Origin: Azoarcus sp. KH32C
GTDB lineage: Bacteria > Pseudomonadota > Gammaproteobacteria > Burkholderiales > Rhodocyclaceae
NCBI RefSeq assembly: GCF_000349945.1
Contig: NC_020516.1
Span: forward strand, 3,472,001-3,536,000
Direction: 5' to 3'
Length of the DNA stretch: 64,000 bases
Translations under genes and position numbers: made by a program
The notes under the pieces: model-generated
Told to the model about the DNA's origin: nothing
Seen by the model: only the letters and a program-made list of their open reading frames with translations
The model's database searches: none
Shown here: one piece after another, positions 26,523 to 35,128 of the stretch
Layout: every line of letters begins with the position of its first letter
Numbering within the stretch: the first letter of the stretch is position 1

Positions 26523-28190
26523 TCAGCCTCCGATCATTTCAGTGTTCGCGGCGCCCGGCGGCACCATGGGATAGACGAATTCTTCGCGGTCGATCGACAC
26601 GTGAATCAGGCAAGGACCCTTCGCCTGCAGCGCTTGGGCGAGAGCTTGACGGGGATTGGTTGCGACATCGAGATCGACAGCAGGAATGCCAAAGCCTTCC
26701 GCAATCTTCACGAAATCGGGGGCGCCACGGTACTTCGACGCAAACACGCGCTTGCCGTAGAAGAGGTTCTGCTGTTGATACACGAGCCCCAGCGAATTGT
26801 TGTTCATCAACACGATCTTCACGTTAAGCCCTTCCTCGGCAAGCGTCGCAAGCTCCTGGATATTCATCTTGAAGCTGCCGTCGCCGCTGAAACACACCAC
26901 CGTGCGTTCCGGTTCGGCAAGCGCCGCGCCGATGGCGGCCGGCATCCCGAAGCCCATCGTCCCGAGGCCACCCGAGGTCAGCCATTGGCGCGGACGCCGG
27001 AAGGGATACGCCTGCGCAACCCACATCTGGTGCTGCCCGACGTCCGTCGAAATGATCGCTTCATCGTCCAGCGCAGCCGCGACCGCGTGCACCAGGCCGT
27101 AATGCGAACGCGGATCGTCCAGTGCGGGCATCTGCAGCGGGAAGCGGCTCTTGAGACTCTCCACGTGTGACAGCCAGCGCTTGCGCAGCGCCACCTTAAC
27201 GCGTGGCAACAGCGCCTCGAGCGCCTCGCTCACGTCACCGTTGATGGCGACATGGGCAGTCTTGATCTTGTGCAGCTCGGAGGGATCGATGTCGATGTGC
27301 ACGATCTTCGCATTGGGACAGAACTGCGCCGCCTTGCCGATCGCCCGATCGTCGAAACGCGCTCCGACGCACACCAGCAGGTCCGCTTCTTCGAGAACGA
27401 AATTCGTGTAACGGGCGCCATGCATGCCGAGCATCCCGATCGACAAGGGATGATCAATGGGCATCGCTCCCAACGCCATCAGCGTCATCGTCGTCGGCAA
27501 ACCGGCCTGCTCCGCGAGCGTCACGGCCTGCTGCGCAGCACCCGAATGGATGACGCCGCCCCCGAGATAAAGCACGGGCTGTTCGGCTTCGTTGATCATC
27601 TGTGCGGCCTTCTCGATGGCCGCCATGTCGAGCTTCGGCGCCTTTTCCGCGACTGCAGGCTCAGGGAACGCCTCGAAAGTCACCAGTTGATTCTGGACAT
27701 CCTTGGGCACGTCCACCAGCACCGGACCCGGCCGCCCCGACATCGCGATGCGGAACGCCGCCGGAATCACTTCCAGCAGCTCTGCCGCCGAACGGACGAG
27801 AAAGTTATGCTTGGTGATCGGAACCGTCATCCCGTAGATGTCGACTTCCTGGAACGCGTCCGTCCCGATCATCGACAAAGGAACCTGACCGGTAATCGCC
27901 ACCATCGGAATCGAATCCAGGCGCGCATCGGCGATTGCCGTCACGAGGTTGGTCGCGCCCGGCCCGCTCGAAGCGAAACACACTTCAGGACGACCGGACA
28001 CCCGCGCCATCCCCTGCGCCATGAAGCCGGCGCCCTGCTCGTGCCTAGCCAGCACGTGATGGATGATCTCGCTCCCCGACAAGGCGTCGTACAGGGGGAG
28101 AATTGCGCCGCCGGGAATACCGGCAATGGTGCGGACACCTTGCCGCTCAAGCAGGCGCACTATCAACTCGGCGCCGGTCATCTGATTCAT
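26523..28190 (-). CDS. ilvB: Acetolactate synthase I large subunit
   Basis: A 555-residue ThDP enzyme that forms acetolactate or acetohydroxybutyrate for branched-chain amino acids. It carries the cofactor glutamate in HHVLARHEQGAGFMAQGMARV, and the ThDP/Mg motif CFSGDGSFKMNIQELATL ending in MNNNSLGL. The C-terminus YPMVPPGAANTEMIGG closely follows E. coli IlvB, so this is the AHAS I type. The start at 28190 (MNQMTGAEL) is preferred because GGAG lies just upstream; 10 more codons exist in frame. Confidence 0.95.
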   Translation of the reverse strand: MNQMTGAELIVRLLERQGVRTIAGIPGGAILPLYDALSGSEIIHHVLARHEQGAGFMAQGMARVSGRPEVCFASSGPGATNLVTAIADARLDSIPMVAITGQVPLSMIGTDAFQEVDIYGMTVPITKHNFLVRSAAELLEVIPAAFRIAMSGRPGPVLVDVPKDVQNQLVTFEAFPEPAVAEKAPKLDMAAIEKAAQMINEAEQPVLYLGGGVIHSGAAQQAVTLAEQAGLPTTMTLMALGAMPIDHPLSIGMLGMHGARYTNFVLEEADLLVCVGARFDDRAIGKAAQFCPNAKIVHIDIDPSELHKIKTAHVAINGDVSEALEALLPRVKVALRKRWLSHVESLKSRFPLQMPALDDPRSHYGLVHAVAAALDDEAIISTDVGQHQMWVAQAYPFRRPRQWLTSGGLGTMGFGMPAAIGAALAEPERTVVCFSGDGSFKMNIQELATLAEEGLNVKIVLMNNNSLGLVYQQQNLFYGKRVFASKYRGAPDFVKIAEGFGIPAVDLDVATNPRQALAQALQAKGPCLIHVSIDREEFVYPMVPPGAANTEMIGG

Positions 28191-28243
28191 CGTTTTGCTC
28201 CTTTGGTCTAGAGCTGGCACGCTGACCGACGGAGCAAAAACAA

Positions 28244-28276
28244 AACCCCCGCCGGGCTCACGCGCCGGCGGGGGTT
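28244..28276 (-). terminator. Attenuator terminator of ilvBN
   Basis: A perfect 12-bp inverted repeat (28244-28255 and 28265-28276, arms of the form AACCCCCGCCGG / CCGGCGGGGGTT) with a 9-nt loop. On the - strand it is followed by TTGTTTTTG. It lies between the valine-rich leader ORF and ilvB, the classical position of an amino-acid attenuator. Confidence 0.9.
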
Positions 28277-28307
28277 GGAATTCGTATCTACTGTTTTCCT
28301 GTGACCC

Positions 28308-28385
28308 TTACGACGCGCGACTGCCTACGCCTACTACTACGCGTACGGACAGTACTACAGCGAGGGACAGGGCCAGACGGATCAT
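28308..28385 (-). CDS. ivbL: ilvBN leader peptide (IvbL-like)
   Basis: A 25-codon ORF, ATG at 28385 and TAA at 28308-28310, too short for standard gene finders. Its residues 10-20 read VVLSVRVVVGV, seven valines in all, and every one is encoded by GTA, an unexpected codon in this high-GC genome. Four leucines also occur. It precedes a strong terminator hairpin and ilvB, so ribosome stalling on valine (and leucine) codons should control read-through, as for ivbL of E. coli ilvBN. Function is inferred from position and composition; the peptide itself has no further role. Confidence 0.85.
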   Translation of the reverse strand: MIRLALSLAVVLSVRVVVGVGSRAS

Positions 28386-28411
28386 TTCGTCGTCAACAGT
28401 AATCGTTCTCG

Positions 28412-28441
28412 AATATAACCATGCGTGCCAAAAAAACGCAA
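28412..28441 (-). promoter_or_regulatory. Putative sigma70 promoter of ivbL-ilvBN
   Basis: On the - strand TTGCGT (28436-28441) is separated by 18 bp from TATATT (28412-28417). Transcription would start near 28405, about 20 nt before the leader-peptide ATG at 28385. It sits just after the fadD stop codon. Confidence 0.6.
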
Positions 28442-28456
28442 GCGCCGCCGCTTCGG

Positions 28457-30124
28457 TCAAGCCTTCCCGTCACGCAGCAGGCGTCTGAGGATCTTGCCGA
28501 CGTTCGTCTTCGGAAGCTCCTCACGAAACTCGACGAGATGCGGCACCTTGTAAGCAGTCAGATTGGCACGACAGTATGCGATCAGATCCTCCTTCGTCAG
28601 CGAAGGATCCTTGCGCACGACGAACACCTTGACGGCCTCGCCGGTCCGCTCGTCCGGCACCCCCACCGCGGCCACCTCGAGCACGCCGGGATGCGCGGCG
28701 ATCACATCTTCGACCTCGTTCGGGAACACATTGAAGCCCGACACCAGGATCATGTCCTTCTTGCGATCGACGATCCGGACGAACCCCTGCTCGTCAACCG
28801 TCGCAATGTCGCCGGTCCGTAAGTATCCGTCCGCCGTGAACACGTTGGCGGTTTCCTCGGGCCGCTGCCAATAGCCTCGCATCACCTGCGGCCCGCGAAC
28901 GCACAATTCGCCCGCTTCCCCGATCGGCATTTCGTGTCCGTCATCACCGCGGATACTGATGTCCGTGGACGGAACCGGCAAGCCGATCGAATGATTGAAG
29001 GCGGGGAGATCGAATGGATTGATCGTCACGGCAGGCGACGTTTCCGTCAGACCATAGGCTTCGACCAGCGGCTTGCCCGTCACGCGCTTCCACTTTTCTG
29101 CGACCGCCTGCTGCACCGCCATGCCTCCGCCGAGCGCAATGTGCAGGTTCGAGAAATCGAGCTTCGCGAACTCTGGATTGTTCAGCAAGGCATTGAAAAG
29201 CGTGTTAACACCGGTGATCGCAGTGAACTTGTGCTTTGCAAGCTCCTTGACGAATCCCGGAATGTCGCGCGGGTTGGTGATCAACACGTTCGTCGCGCCG
29301 ATCTTGAAGAAAGTCAGGCAATTCGCCGTCAAGGAAAAGATGTGATACAGCGGCAGCGCAGTGATGATCACTTCATCGCCAGCATGCAGATACGGGCGGA
29401 CCCACGCATGCGCCTGCTGCAGATTGGCGACGATGTTGCCATGCGTGAGAATCGCGCCCTTCGCCACACCCGTCGTACCGCCCGTGTATTGCAGGTAGGC
29501 GACGTCCTCGTGCCCCACGGCAACGGGGACGAACGCATGAGCGGAGCCTTGCGCCAGCGCCTCGGAAAATCGGATGTAGCCAGGCAGATCCCACGGGGGC
29601 ACCATCTTTTTGACGCGGCGCACGACGAAATTGACCAGCATGCTCCTTGGGAACCCGAGCAATTCCCCGAGGCTGGTCACGACGATGTTGCGCACCGGAA
29701 CCTGCGGCAATACCTGCTGCAGCGTGTGGGCGAAATTCTCGACGATGACGATGGTTTCGGCACCCGCGTCGCGCAACTGATGCTGCAGCTCCCGCGCCGT
29801 GTAGAGCGGATTGACGTTCACGACGGTGTAACCGGCACGTAGCGCGCCGAACATCGCGATCGGATATTGCAACAGATTGGGCATCATCAGCGCGACGCGC
29901 GAACCGCGCGGCAGCTTCAGCACCCCTTGCAGGTAGGCCGCAAACTGCGCAGACAAGCGGTCGAGCTCGGCATACGTGATCGCCTTGCCCATATTGATAA
30001 AGGCGGCACGATCACCGAATTGCGCGACACCCTTCGCGAACAAATCGCCAAGGGACGCGAATTCATCGACGTCGATTTCTGCAGGTACTCCGGGGGGGTA
30101 GCTTTTCAGCCATATTCTTTCCAC
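28457..30124 (-). CDS. fadD: Long-chain-fatty-acid-CoA ligase
   Basis: A 555-residue AMP-forming acyl-CoA synthetase that activates fatty acids for beta-oxidation. The ATP/AMP P-loop YTGGTTGVAKGAILTH, the A5 motif YGLTETSPAVTINP, GEAGELCVRGPQVMRGYWQ and the catalytic-lysine end LPKTNVGKILRR are intact. A GTG start at 30124 is preferred because an excellent SD (GGAGGA, about 30131-30136 on the + coordinates) precedes it by 6 nt and VERIWLKSYPPGVP matches homologues; an ATG ten codons upstream is less likely. Confidence 0.93.
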   Translation of the reverse strand: MERIWLKSYPPGVPAEIDVDEFASLGDLFAKGVAQFGDRAAFINMGKAITYAELDRLSAQFAAYLQGVLKLPRGSRVALMMPNLLQYPIAMFGALRAGYTVVNVNPLYTARELQHQLRDAGAETIVIVENFAHTLQQVLPQVPVRNIVVTSLGELLGFPRSMLVNFVVRRVKKMVPPWDLPGYIRFSEALAQGSAHAFVPVAVGHEDVAYLQYTGGTTGVAKGAILTHGNIVANLQQAHAWVRPYLHAGDEVIITALPLYHIFSLTANCLTFFKIGATNVLITNPRDIPGFVKELAKHKFTAITGVNTLFNALLNNPEFAKLDFSNLHIALGGGMAVQQAVAEKWKRVTGKPLVEAYGLTETSPAVTINPFDLPAFNHSIGLPVPSTDISIRGDDGHEMPIGEAGELCVRGPQVMRGYWQRPEETANVFTADGYLRTGDIATVDEQGFVRIVDRKKDMILVSGFNVFPNEVEDVIAAHPGVLEVAAVGVPDERTGEAVKVFVVRKDPSLTKEDLIAYCRANLTAYKVPHLVEFREELPKTNVGKILRRLLRDGKA

Positions 30125-30336
30125 AGTGTCTCCTCCAACAGCTGGAAATTTCACCGGACGAAAACATCCGGCAAAGGCCCTCCCGAGGCACTAACGGCAC
30201 GCCCGAAGCGCACGTACCGGCTTCCAAACTGAGACCTTCGCAGTAAAGCGAAAGCTTTATTGTTGTGGTGTTCGTTGACGGCCCCCTGCCGTCGCATCGG
30301 CGGGCGCCTGCAGTCGCGGACGCACACGCCGGGATG

Positions 30337-30786
30337 TCATTCTTCGTCCGACTCTTGCGGCCAGTTGCGAATGTAATTCTTGAGCATCCGATTCTCGAAA
30401 CTCTGCTCCTCGAGAACTGCCTTGGCGACGTCGTGGAACGACACGACCCCGAGCAGCGTCGTGCCATCCATGACAGGCAGGTAGCGCTGGGGATGTTCGA
30501 CCATCAGCCGACGCAACTCGTCCATTTCCATGTTCGGCGACGCCGCAATCGGCCCCGCGAGCATGGCCTCCTCAACCGGCATCCGGCCCCAGTCGGCCCC
30601 GCCCTTGTGAACTGCCTTCAGCACTTCGCGGAAGGTCAGCAAGCCGACCATCTGCCCATGCGAGAAGACGACCACAGAACCGACGTCCTGCTCGGTCATG
30701 ATCTCCACAGCCTCGGCCAAGCTCTTGCCAGGCGCAATGGTGTAAAGCACCTTGCCCTTGATAGCAAGAATCTCGCTCACCAGCAT
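30337..30786 (-). CDS. CBS-domain protein
   Basis: A 149-residue protein made of two CBS motifs (about residues 10-65 and 78-130; segments such as AVEIMTEQDVGSVVVF and MVEHPQRYLPVMDGTTLLGVVSFHDVAKAV). CBS pairs bind adenosyl nucleotides and regulate partner proteins; no fused catalytic or transport domain is present, so its partner is unknown. It ends with an acidic NWPQESDEE tail. It lies between fdxA and fadD on the same strand. Confidence 0.88.
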   Translation of the reverse strand: MLVSEILAIKGKVLYTIAPGKSLAEAVEIMTEQDVGSVVVFSHGQMVGLLTFREVLKAVHKGGADWGRMPVEEAMLAGPIAASPNMEMDELRRLMVEHPQRYLPVMDGTTLLGVVSFHDVAKAVLEEQSFENRMLKNYIRNWPQESDEE

Positions 30787-30904
30787 GTCAATCCCCTTAC
30801 CGTGATGATCACGTCAAAATACGCATGCGCCATGTTAGTGCATTGCTCCGGACAACAAAAGTCCGGGTCCCGCATGGAGGGCGCTCCCCTACAGGCCTTG
30901 TTTC

Positions 30905-31228
30905 TCAGCGCTTCAGTTCGTCCAGCTTGCCGGTACGCTTCGCCCATTCCTCCGCGTCCGACAGAGGCTCCTTGCGCTCGACGATCGGCTTCCAGACCGA
31001 GGCCAGCTCGGCGTTCAGCGCGATGAAATGGCGCTGCGTCTCCGGCACATCGTCCTCCGCAAAGATCGCCTCGACCGGGCACTCCGCGACGCACAGCGTG
31101 CAATCGATGCATTCCGCCGGATCGATGACGAGGAAATTGGGCCCTTCACGGAAACAGTCGACCGGACACACGTCGACACAGTCCGTGTACTTGCACCGGA
31201 TGCAGGATTCCGTCACAACGTAAGCCAT
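30905..31228 (-). CDS. fdxA: Seven-iron ferredoxin
   Basis: A 107-residue 3Fe-4S/4Fe-4S ferredoxin. Cluster cysteines appear in CIRCKYTDCVDVCPVDCF and CIDCTLCVAECPVEAIF, the pattern of FdxA-type 7Fe ferredoxins, followed by the typical C-terminal region (WKPIVERKEPLSDAEEWA). The start at 31228 (MAYVVTESC) fits homologues; 33 extra in-frame codons upstream do not. It is a soluble electron carrier of uncertain physiological partner. Confidence 0.95.
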   Translation of the reverse strand: MAYVVTESCIRCKYTDCVDVCPVDCFREGPNFLVIDPAECIDCTLCVAECPVEAIFAEDDVPETQRHFIALNAELASVWKPIVERKEPLSDAEEWAKRTGKLDELKR

Positions 31229-31364
31229 CGTATCAACTCCCTTTGGTCCAAGCGCCGGACGCCGCGGCGGCCGGCCGTTCCGACAATATAGCCGAGAGCT
31301 CCGCCGATTTGTTGTACACACGGGCAAACCCGTATCCCATGGACAGCGCCGCTGGGATTAAATC

Positions 31365-31393
31365 TTGACGCGCGCCACGGCTTGGCATAACTT
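31365..31393 (+). promoter_or_regulatory. Putative sigma70 promoter of trxA
   Basis: TTGACG at 31365-31370 is followed after 17 bp by TAACTT at 31388-31393. Predicted transcription start is near 31400, about 100 nt before the trxA ATG. The rest of the 269-bp fdxA/trxA divergent region shows no gene. Confidence 0.55.
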
Positions 31394-31497
31394 TTCGGAA
31401 ACATTCAGATGTGGCGGAGATTCTCCGACCTGTCTACTGGGCCAGCCGGCCCATCTCCCAATCCGAAGAACTATCGCTACCCTTGATGCGAGGAACC

Positions 31498-31824
31498 ATG
31501 AGCGAGCATATCCATTACGTCACCGACAGCAATTTCGAAGCTGAGGTGCTGCAGGCACAGACCCCCGTGCTGGTTGATTACTGGGCCGAATGGTGTGGTC
31601 CGTGCAAGATGATCGCCCCGATCCTTGACGACGTCGCCAAGGAGTACGCCGGCAAGCTGAAAGTGGCCAAGCTCAACATCGACGAGAATCAGGAAACTCC
31701 GGCCAAGTTCGGCATCCGCGGTATCCCGACCCTGATGCTGTTCAAAGGCGGCAACGTCGAAGCGACCAAGGTCGGCGCGCTTTCCAAGTCGCAACTGACG
31801 GCCTTCATTGACAGCAATCTCTGA
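31498..31824 (+). CDS. trxA: Thioredoxin 1
   Basis: A 108-residue thioredoxin with the active site EWCGPCKMIAP and the cis-proline loop GIRGIPTLMLFKGG. It reduces cytoplasmic disulfides with NADPH through thioredoxin reductase. The ATG at 31498 is chosen because GAGGAA precedes it by a few nt and it gives the standard length; an in-frame ATG at 31411 adds 29 unrelated residues. trxA followed by rho is a conserved pair. Confidence 0.96.
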   Translation: MSEHIHYVTDSNFEAEVLQAQTPVLVDYWAEWCGPCKMIAPILDDVAKEYAGKLKVAKLNIDENQETPAKFGIRGIPTLMLFKGGNVEATKVGALSKSQLTAFIDSNL

Positions 31825-31965
31825 CCGGCGCTAAAGTCCCGGTCCATCTGCGCGGCGCCCCTGCTCCCAAAGCAGGTTTCCCGGCGCCGCCGCAGCGCAG
31901 CTCGCTGCACCTCTCACTTCCCTCCATAAGCTTCATCCAACTGCGCCCCGTTGCGCCCTCCTGCC

Positions 31966-33225
31966 ATGCATCTATCGGAGCTCAAGTCTCTCCACGTCAG
32001 CCAACTGCTTGAAATGGCTGTGGCCAACGAAATCGAAGGCGCCAACCGCCTGCGCAAGCAGGAACTCGTTTTTGCCCTGCTGAAAAACCGCGCCAAGAAG
32101 GGCGAACCGATCTACGGCGACGGCGCCCTCGAAGTGCTGCCCGACGGATTCGGCTTCCTCCGTTCCCCCGACATCTCCTACCTCGCGGGAACGGACGACA
32201 TCTACGTTTCGCCGTCCCAGATCCGCCGCTTCAACCTGCACACGGGCGACACGATCGAAGGCGAGATCCGTACCCCGAAGGATGGCGAACGCTATTTCGC
32301 GCTAGTGAAGCTCGACAAGATCAACGGCGAAGCGCCCGAGAACTGCAAGCACAAGATCCTGTTCGAGAACCTCACGCCACTGCATCCGAACGAGTGCCTG
32401 AAGCTCGAACGCGACATTCGCGGCGAGGAGAATGTGACGAGCCGCATCGTCGACATGATTGCCCCGATCGGCAAGGGTCAGCGCGGCCTGCTTGTCGCCC
32501 CGCCGAAGAGCGGCAAGACCGTGATGCTGCAGCACATCGCGCACGCGATCACGGCCAATCACCCCGACGTCTCGCTGATCGTGCTGCTGATCGACGAACG
32601 CCCGGAAGAAGTCACCGAGATGCAGCGTTCGGTCAAGGGCGAAGTCGTGGCCTCGACCTTCGACGAACCTGCGTCGCGCCACGTGCAGGTTGCCGAGATG
32701 GTGATCGAGAAGGCCAAGCGCCTGACCGAGCACAAGAAGGACGTCGTGATCCTGCTCGACTCGCTGACCCGCCTCGCACGCGCCTACAACACGGTGGTAC
32801 CCGCCTCCGGCAAGGTCCTCACCGGCGGCGTGGACGCCAACGCGCTGCAAAAGCCGAAGCGCTTCTTCGGCGCGGCGCGGAATCTTGAAGAAGGCGGTTC
32901 GCTGACGATCATCGCGACCGCGCTGATCGACACGGGCAGCCGGATGGACGACGTGATCTACGAGGAGTTCAAGGGCACCGGCAACATGGAACTGCACCTC
33001 GACCGCCGCATGGCCGAGAAGCGGGTGTACCCGGCGATCAACGTCAATCGCTCCGGCACGCGTCGCGAAGAACTGCTGATGAAGGCGGACGTGCTGCAGA
33101 AAGTGTGGGTGCTGCGCAAACTGCTGTACGGCATGGACGACATCGACGCAATGGAATTCCTGCTCGACAAAGTCAAGGCGACGAAGAACAACGCCGAGTT
33201 CTTCGACGCCATGCGTCGCGGCTGA
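31966..33225 (+). CDS. rho: Transcription termination factor Rho
   Basis: A 419-residue hexameric RNA-dependent ATPase/translocase. The N-terminal SAP-like helix domain and the OSB RNA-binding domain (PDGFGFLRSPDISYLAGTDDIYVS) are followed by the RecA-like ATPase with Walker A APPKSGKTVMLQ and Walker B VVILLDSLTRLARAYN. The start at 31966 (MHLSELKSLHVSQL) fits the family. Length equals the compact Rho without insertions. It is followed by a bidirectional intrinsic terminator. Confidence 0.97.
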   Translation: MHLSELKSLHVSQLLEMAVANEIEGANRLRKQELVFALLKNRAKKGEPIYGDGALEVLPDGFGFLRSPDISYLAGTDDIYVSPSQIRRFNLHTGDTIEGEIRTPKDGERYFALVKLDKINGEAPENCKHKILFENLTPLHPNECLKLERDIRGEENVTSRIVDMIAPIGKGQRGLLVAPPKSGKTVMLQHIAHAITANHPDVSLIVLLIDERPEEVTEMQRSVKGEVVASTFDEPASRHVQVAEMVIEKAKRLTEHKKDVVILLDSLTRLARAYNTVVPASGKVLTGGVDANALQKPKRFFGAARNLEEGGSLTIIATALIDTGSRMDDVIYEEFKGTGNMELHLDRRMAEKRVYPAINVNRSGTRREELLMKADVLQKVWVLRKLLYGMDDIDAMEFLLDKVKATKNNAEFFDAMRRG

Positions 33226-33242
33226 CCACACCGCAAGTCATG

Positions 33243-33275
33243 AAAAAACGCCACCCTCGGGTGGCGTTCTTGTTT
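33243..33275. terminator. Bidirectional intrinsic terminator between rho and the hydroxyacyl-CoA dehydrogenase gene
   Basis: Arms AACGCCACC (33247-33255) and GGTGGCGTT (33260-33268) close a CTCG loop. The + strand is followed by CTTGTTTG, and the - strand by a TTTTTT run (A-run at 33243-33248). It can stop both convergent transcripts. Confidence 0.88.
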
Positions 33276-33312
33276 GTGTGGCAGAAGCGCCGACTCGGCG
33301 CCTCGCTCGCGA

Positions 33313-34164
33313 TTACTGATATTCGAAAAAGCCCTTGCCCGTCTTGCGCCCAAGGTAGCCCGCCTCGACCATCTCGACGAGAAGCGGCGCGGGGCGATAC
33401 TTCGGATCCTTGAAGCCTTCGAACAGCACCTGCATCACGGCCAGCTGCACGTCCAGACCGATCATGTCGCACAGCGCGAGCGGGCCGATCGGGTGATTGC
33501 AACCAAGCTTCATCGCCTCATCAATCTCGGCCGCCGACGCCAGCCCTTCTCCGAGCGCGAAGATCGCCTCATTGATCATCGGGCACAGCATCCGATTCAC
33601 CACGAATCCCGGGCTGTTACGCACCTGGACGGGCGTCTTGCCGAGCGCCTTGGTCGCAGCCTCGACGGCCGCATAGGTCGCGTCCGAGGTCTGCAGGCCG
33701 CGAATAAGCTCCACCAGCGCCATCATCGGGACGGGGTTGAAGAAGTGCATGCCGATCACCCGGTCGGAACGACGCACGGAGGCAGCGAGCTTCGTGACCG
33801 AAATCGAGGACGTATTCGTCGCGATGATTGCCTCTTCCTTCAGGAGACCGTCGAGCTGCTCGAAAATCTTGAGCTTGAGCGCCAGATTTTCCGTCGCCGC
33901 TTCGATCACCAGATCGCAGTCCGCGAGGGCCGCGGCATCAGTCGTCGTCGTCACTCGCGACAGCGCCTCGTCCTTCTGCGCGGCCGTGAGCTTTTCCTTC
34001 TTGACCAAACGCTCCAGACTGCCCGCGAGGGTCGCCAGACCGCGCTGCACCGCGGCTTCGGCCACGTCCATCATAACGACCTTGAAACCCGAAACTGCAA
34101 ACGCCTGGGTAATTCCGTTACCCATCGTACCCGCGCCGACCACCCCGATCTTGGTGAAGCTCAT
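33313..34164 (-). CDS. hbd: 3-hydroxybutyryl-CoA dehydrogenase
   Basis: A 283-residue NAD(P)-dependent dehydrogenase of short-chain 3-hydroxyacyl-CoA. The Rossmann motif IGVVGAGTMGNGITQAFA is N-terminal, the catalytic histidine is in IGMHFFNPVPMMALVELI, and the C-terminal helical domain (SPGFVVNRMLCPMINEAIF) is complete. The ATG at 34164 (MSFTKIGVVG) gives the usual 283-residue length; 11 more in-frame codons exist upstream. It may serve butyrate or aromatic-acid beta-oxidation; PaaH is an alternative name. Confidence 0.93.
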   Translation of the reverse strand: MSFTKIGVVGAGTMGNGITQAFAVSGFKVVMMDVAEAAVQRGLATLAGSLERLVKKEKLTAAQKDEALSRVTTTTDAAALADCDLVIEAATENLALKLKIFEQLDGLLKEEAIIATNTSSISVTKLAASVRRSDRVIGMHFFNPVPMMALVELIRGLQTSDATYAAVEAATKALGKTPVQVRNSPGFVVNRMLCPMINEAIFALGEGLASAAEIDEAMKLGCNHPIGPLALCDMIGLDVQLAVMQVLFEGFKDPKYRPAPLLVEMVEAGYLGRKTGKGFFEYQ

Positions 34165-34289
34165 CGTCATCCCCACTGTTGTCATGAAGAGACGCACCGG
34201 CGCAATAAATGGTTACCATACCGGTGCGTATGGTCGAACTATAACGCAGAGAGTCTTCCCGACGCTAGATGCAAGGGATTGAATGGACG

Positions 34290-34315
34290 AAAAAAAAGGG
34301 AGCCCGAAGGCTCCC
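34290..34315 (-). terminator. Intrinsic terminator of the tRNA operon
   Basis: A 7-bp stem GGGAGCC/GGCTCCC (34298-34304 and 34309-34315) closes on a TTCG tetraloop and is followed on the - strand by eight T (34290-34297). It lies 15 bp past the last tRNA. Confidence 0.92.
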
Positions 34316-34329
34316 ATTTCTTTTGCTAC

Positions 34330-34406
34330 TGGCGGAGTGGACGGGGCTCGAACCCGCGACCCCCGGCGTGACAGGCCGGTATTCTAACCAACTGAACTAC
34401 CACTCC
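34330..34406 (-). tRNA. tRNA-Asp(GTC), downstream copy
   Basis: The 77-nt gene folds as a standard cloverleaf, with acceptor GGAGTGG, anticodon loop CTGTCAC giving GTC, T-loop GTTCGAGCC and encoded CCA (34330-34332 on the complement). It is identical to the copy at 34734-34810. Confidence 0.97.
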
Positions 34407-34469
34407 GCGCAAACTGTTACCGGATCACCATCCGGCTAACGATTCGTCATTTCGACGCCTCGTACAATT

Positions 34470-34545
34470 TGGCGTCCCCACGGGGATTCGAACCCCGGTT
34501 ATCGCCGTGAAAGGGCGGTGTCCTAGGCCTCTAGACGATGGGGAC
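34470..34545 (-). tRNA. tRNA-Glu(TTC), downstream copy
   Basis: A 76-nt gene with acceptor GTCCCCA, anticodon loop CTTTCAC giving TTC, GTTCGAATC T-loop and encoded CCA. It is identical to the copy at 34875-34950. Confidence 0.97.
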
Positions 34546-34561
34546 AACGTCTTTACTACTG

Positions 34562-34637
<76 letters not shown>

Positions 34638-34652
34638 TGAACCGAGCTGCGC

Positions 34653-34681
34653 ATTCTAGCTTTATTTTCGAGGCCGCGCAA
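34653..34681 (-). promoter_or_regulatory. Internal promoter of the second tRNA triplet
   Basis: On the - strand TTGCGC (34676-34681) is followed after 17 bp by TAGAAT (34653-34658) and then by GCGC, a discriminator of the kind found in stringently controlled stable-RNA promoters. It lies between tRNA-Asp of the upstream copy and tRNA-Ala of this copy. Confidence 0.65.
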
Positions 34682-34733
34682 GCCTTTTCACCACATTTAC
34701 TTCTTGCTGCTTTAGGCATTGCCTGCTTGTTGT

Positions 34734-34810
34734 TGGCGGAGTGGACGGGGCTCGAACCCGCGACCCCCGGCGTGACAGGCCGGTATTCTAACCAACTGAA
34801 CTACCACTCC
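34734..34810 (-). tRNA. tRNA-Asp(GTC), upstream copy
   Basis: A 77-nt gene, base-for-base identical to the copy at 34330-34406, with encoded CCA. Confidence 0.97.
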
Positions 34811-34874
34811 GCGCAAACCTTTAACCGGATCTACCTTCCGGCCAGCGACTCGTTATTCAACGCTTCGCCAAATT

Positions 34875-34950
34875 TGGCGTCCCCACGGGGATTCGAACCC
34901 CGGTTATCGCCGTGAAAGGGCGGTGTCCTAGGCCTCTAGACGATGGGGAC
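34875..34950 (-). tRNA. tRNA-Glu(TTC), upstream copy
   Basis: A 76-nt gene, identical to the copy at 34470-34545, with encoded CCA. Confidence 0.97.
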
Positions 34951-34971
34951 CGGACTAATTTCTCTTTCGGC

Positions 34972-35047
<76 letters not shown>

Positions 35048-35065
35048 GACGTCGAAAGAGCGCGC

Positions 35066-35094
35066 ATTATAGGGCGCCCTAAGGACCCTGTAAA
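35066..35094 (-). promoter_or_regulatory. Main tRNA operon promoter
   Basis: On the - strand TTTACA (35089-35094), a 17-bp spacer and a perfect TATAAT (35066-35071) are followed by GCGCGC. The GC-rich discriminator suggests stringent control. Transcription would start about 10 bp before tRNA-Ala. Confidence 0.82.
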
Positions 35095-35128
35095 CCCCTT
35101 TCTTTCATCGGGCGCATTTTTTTCGTGA

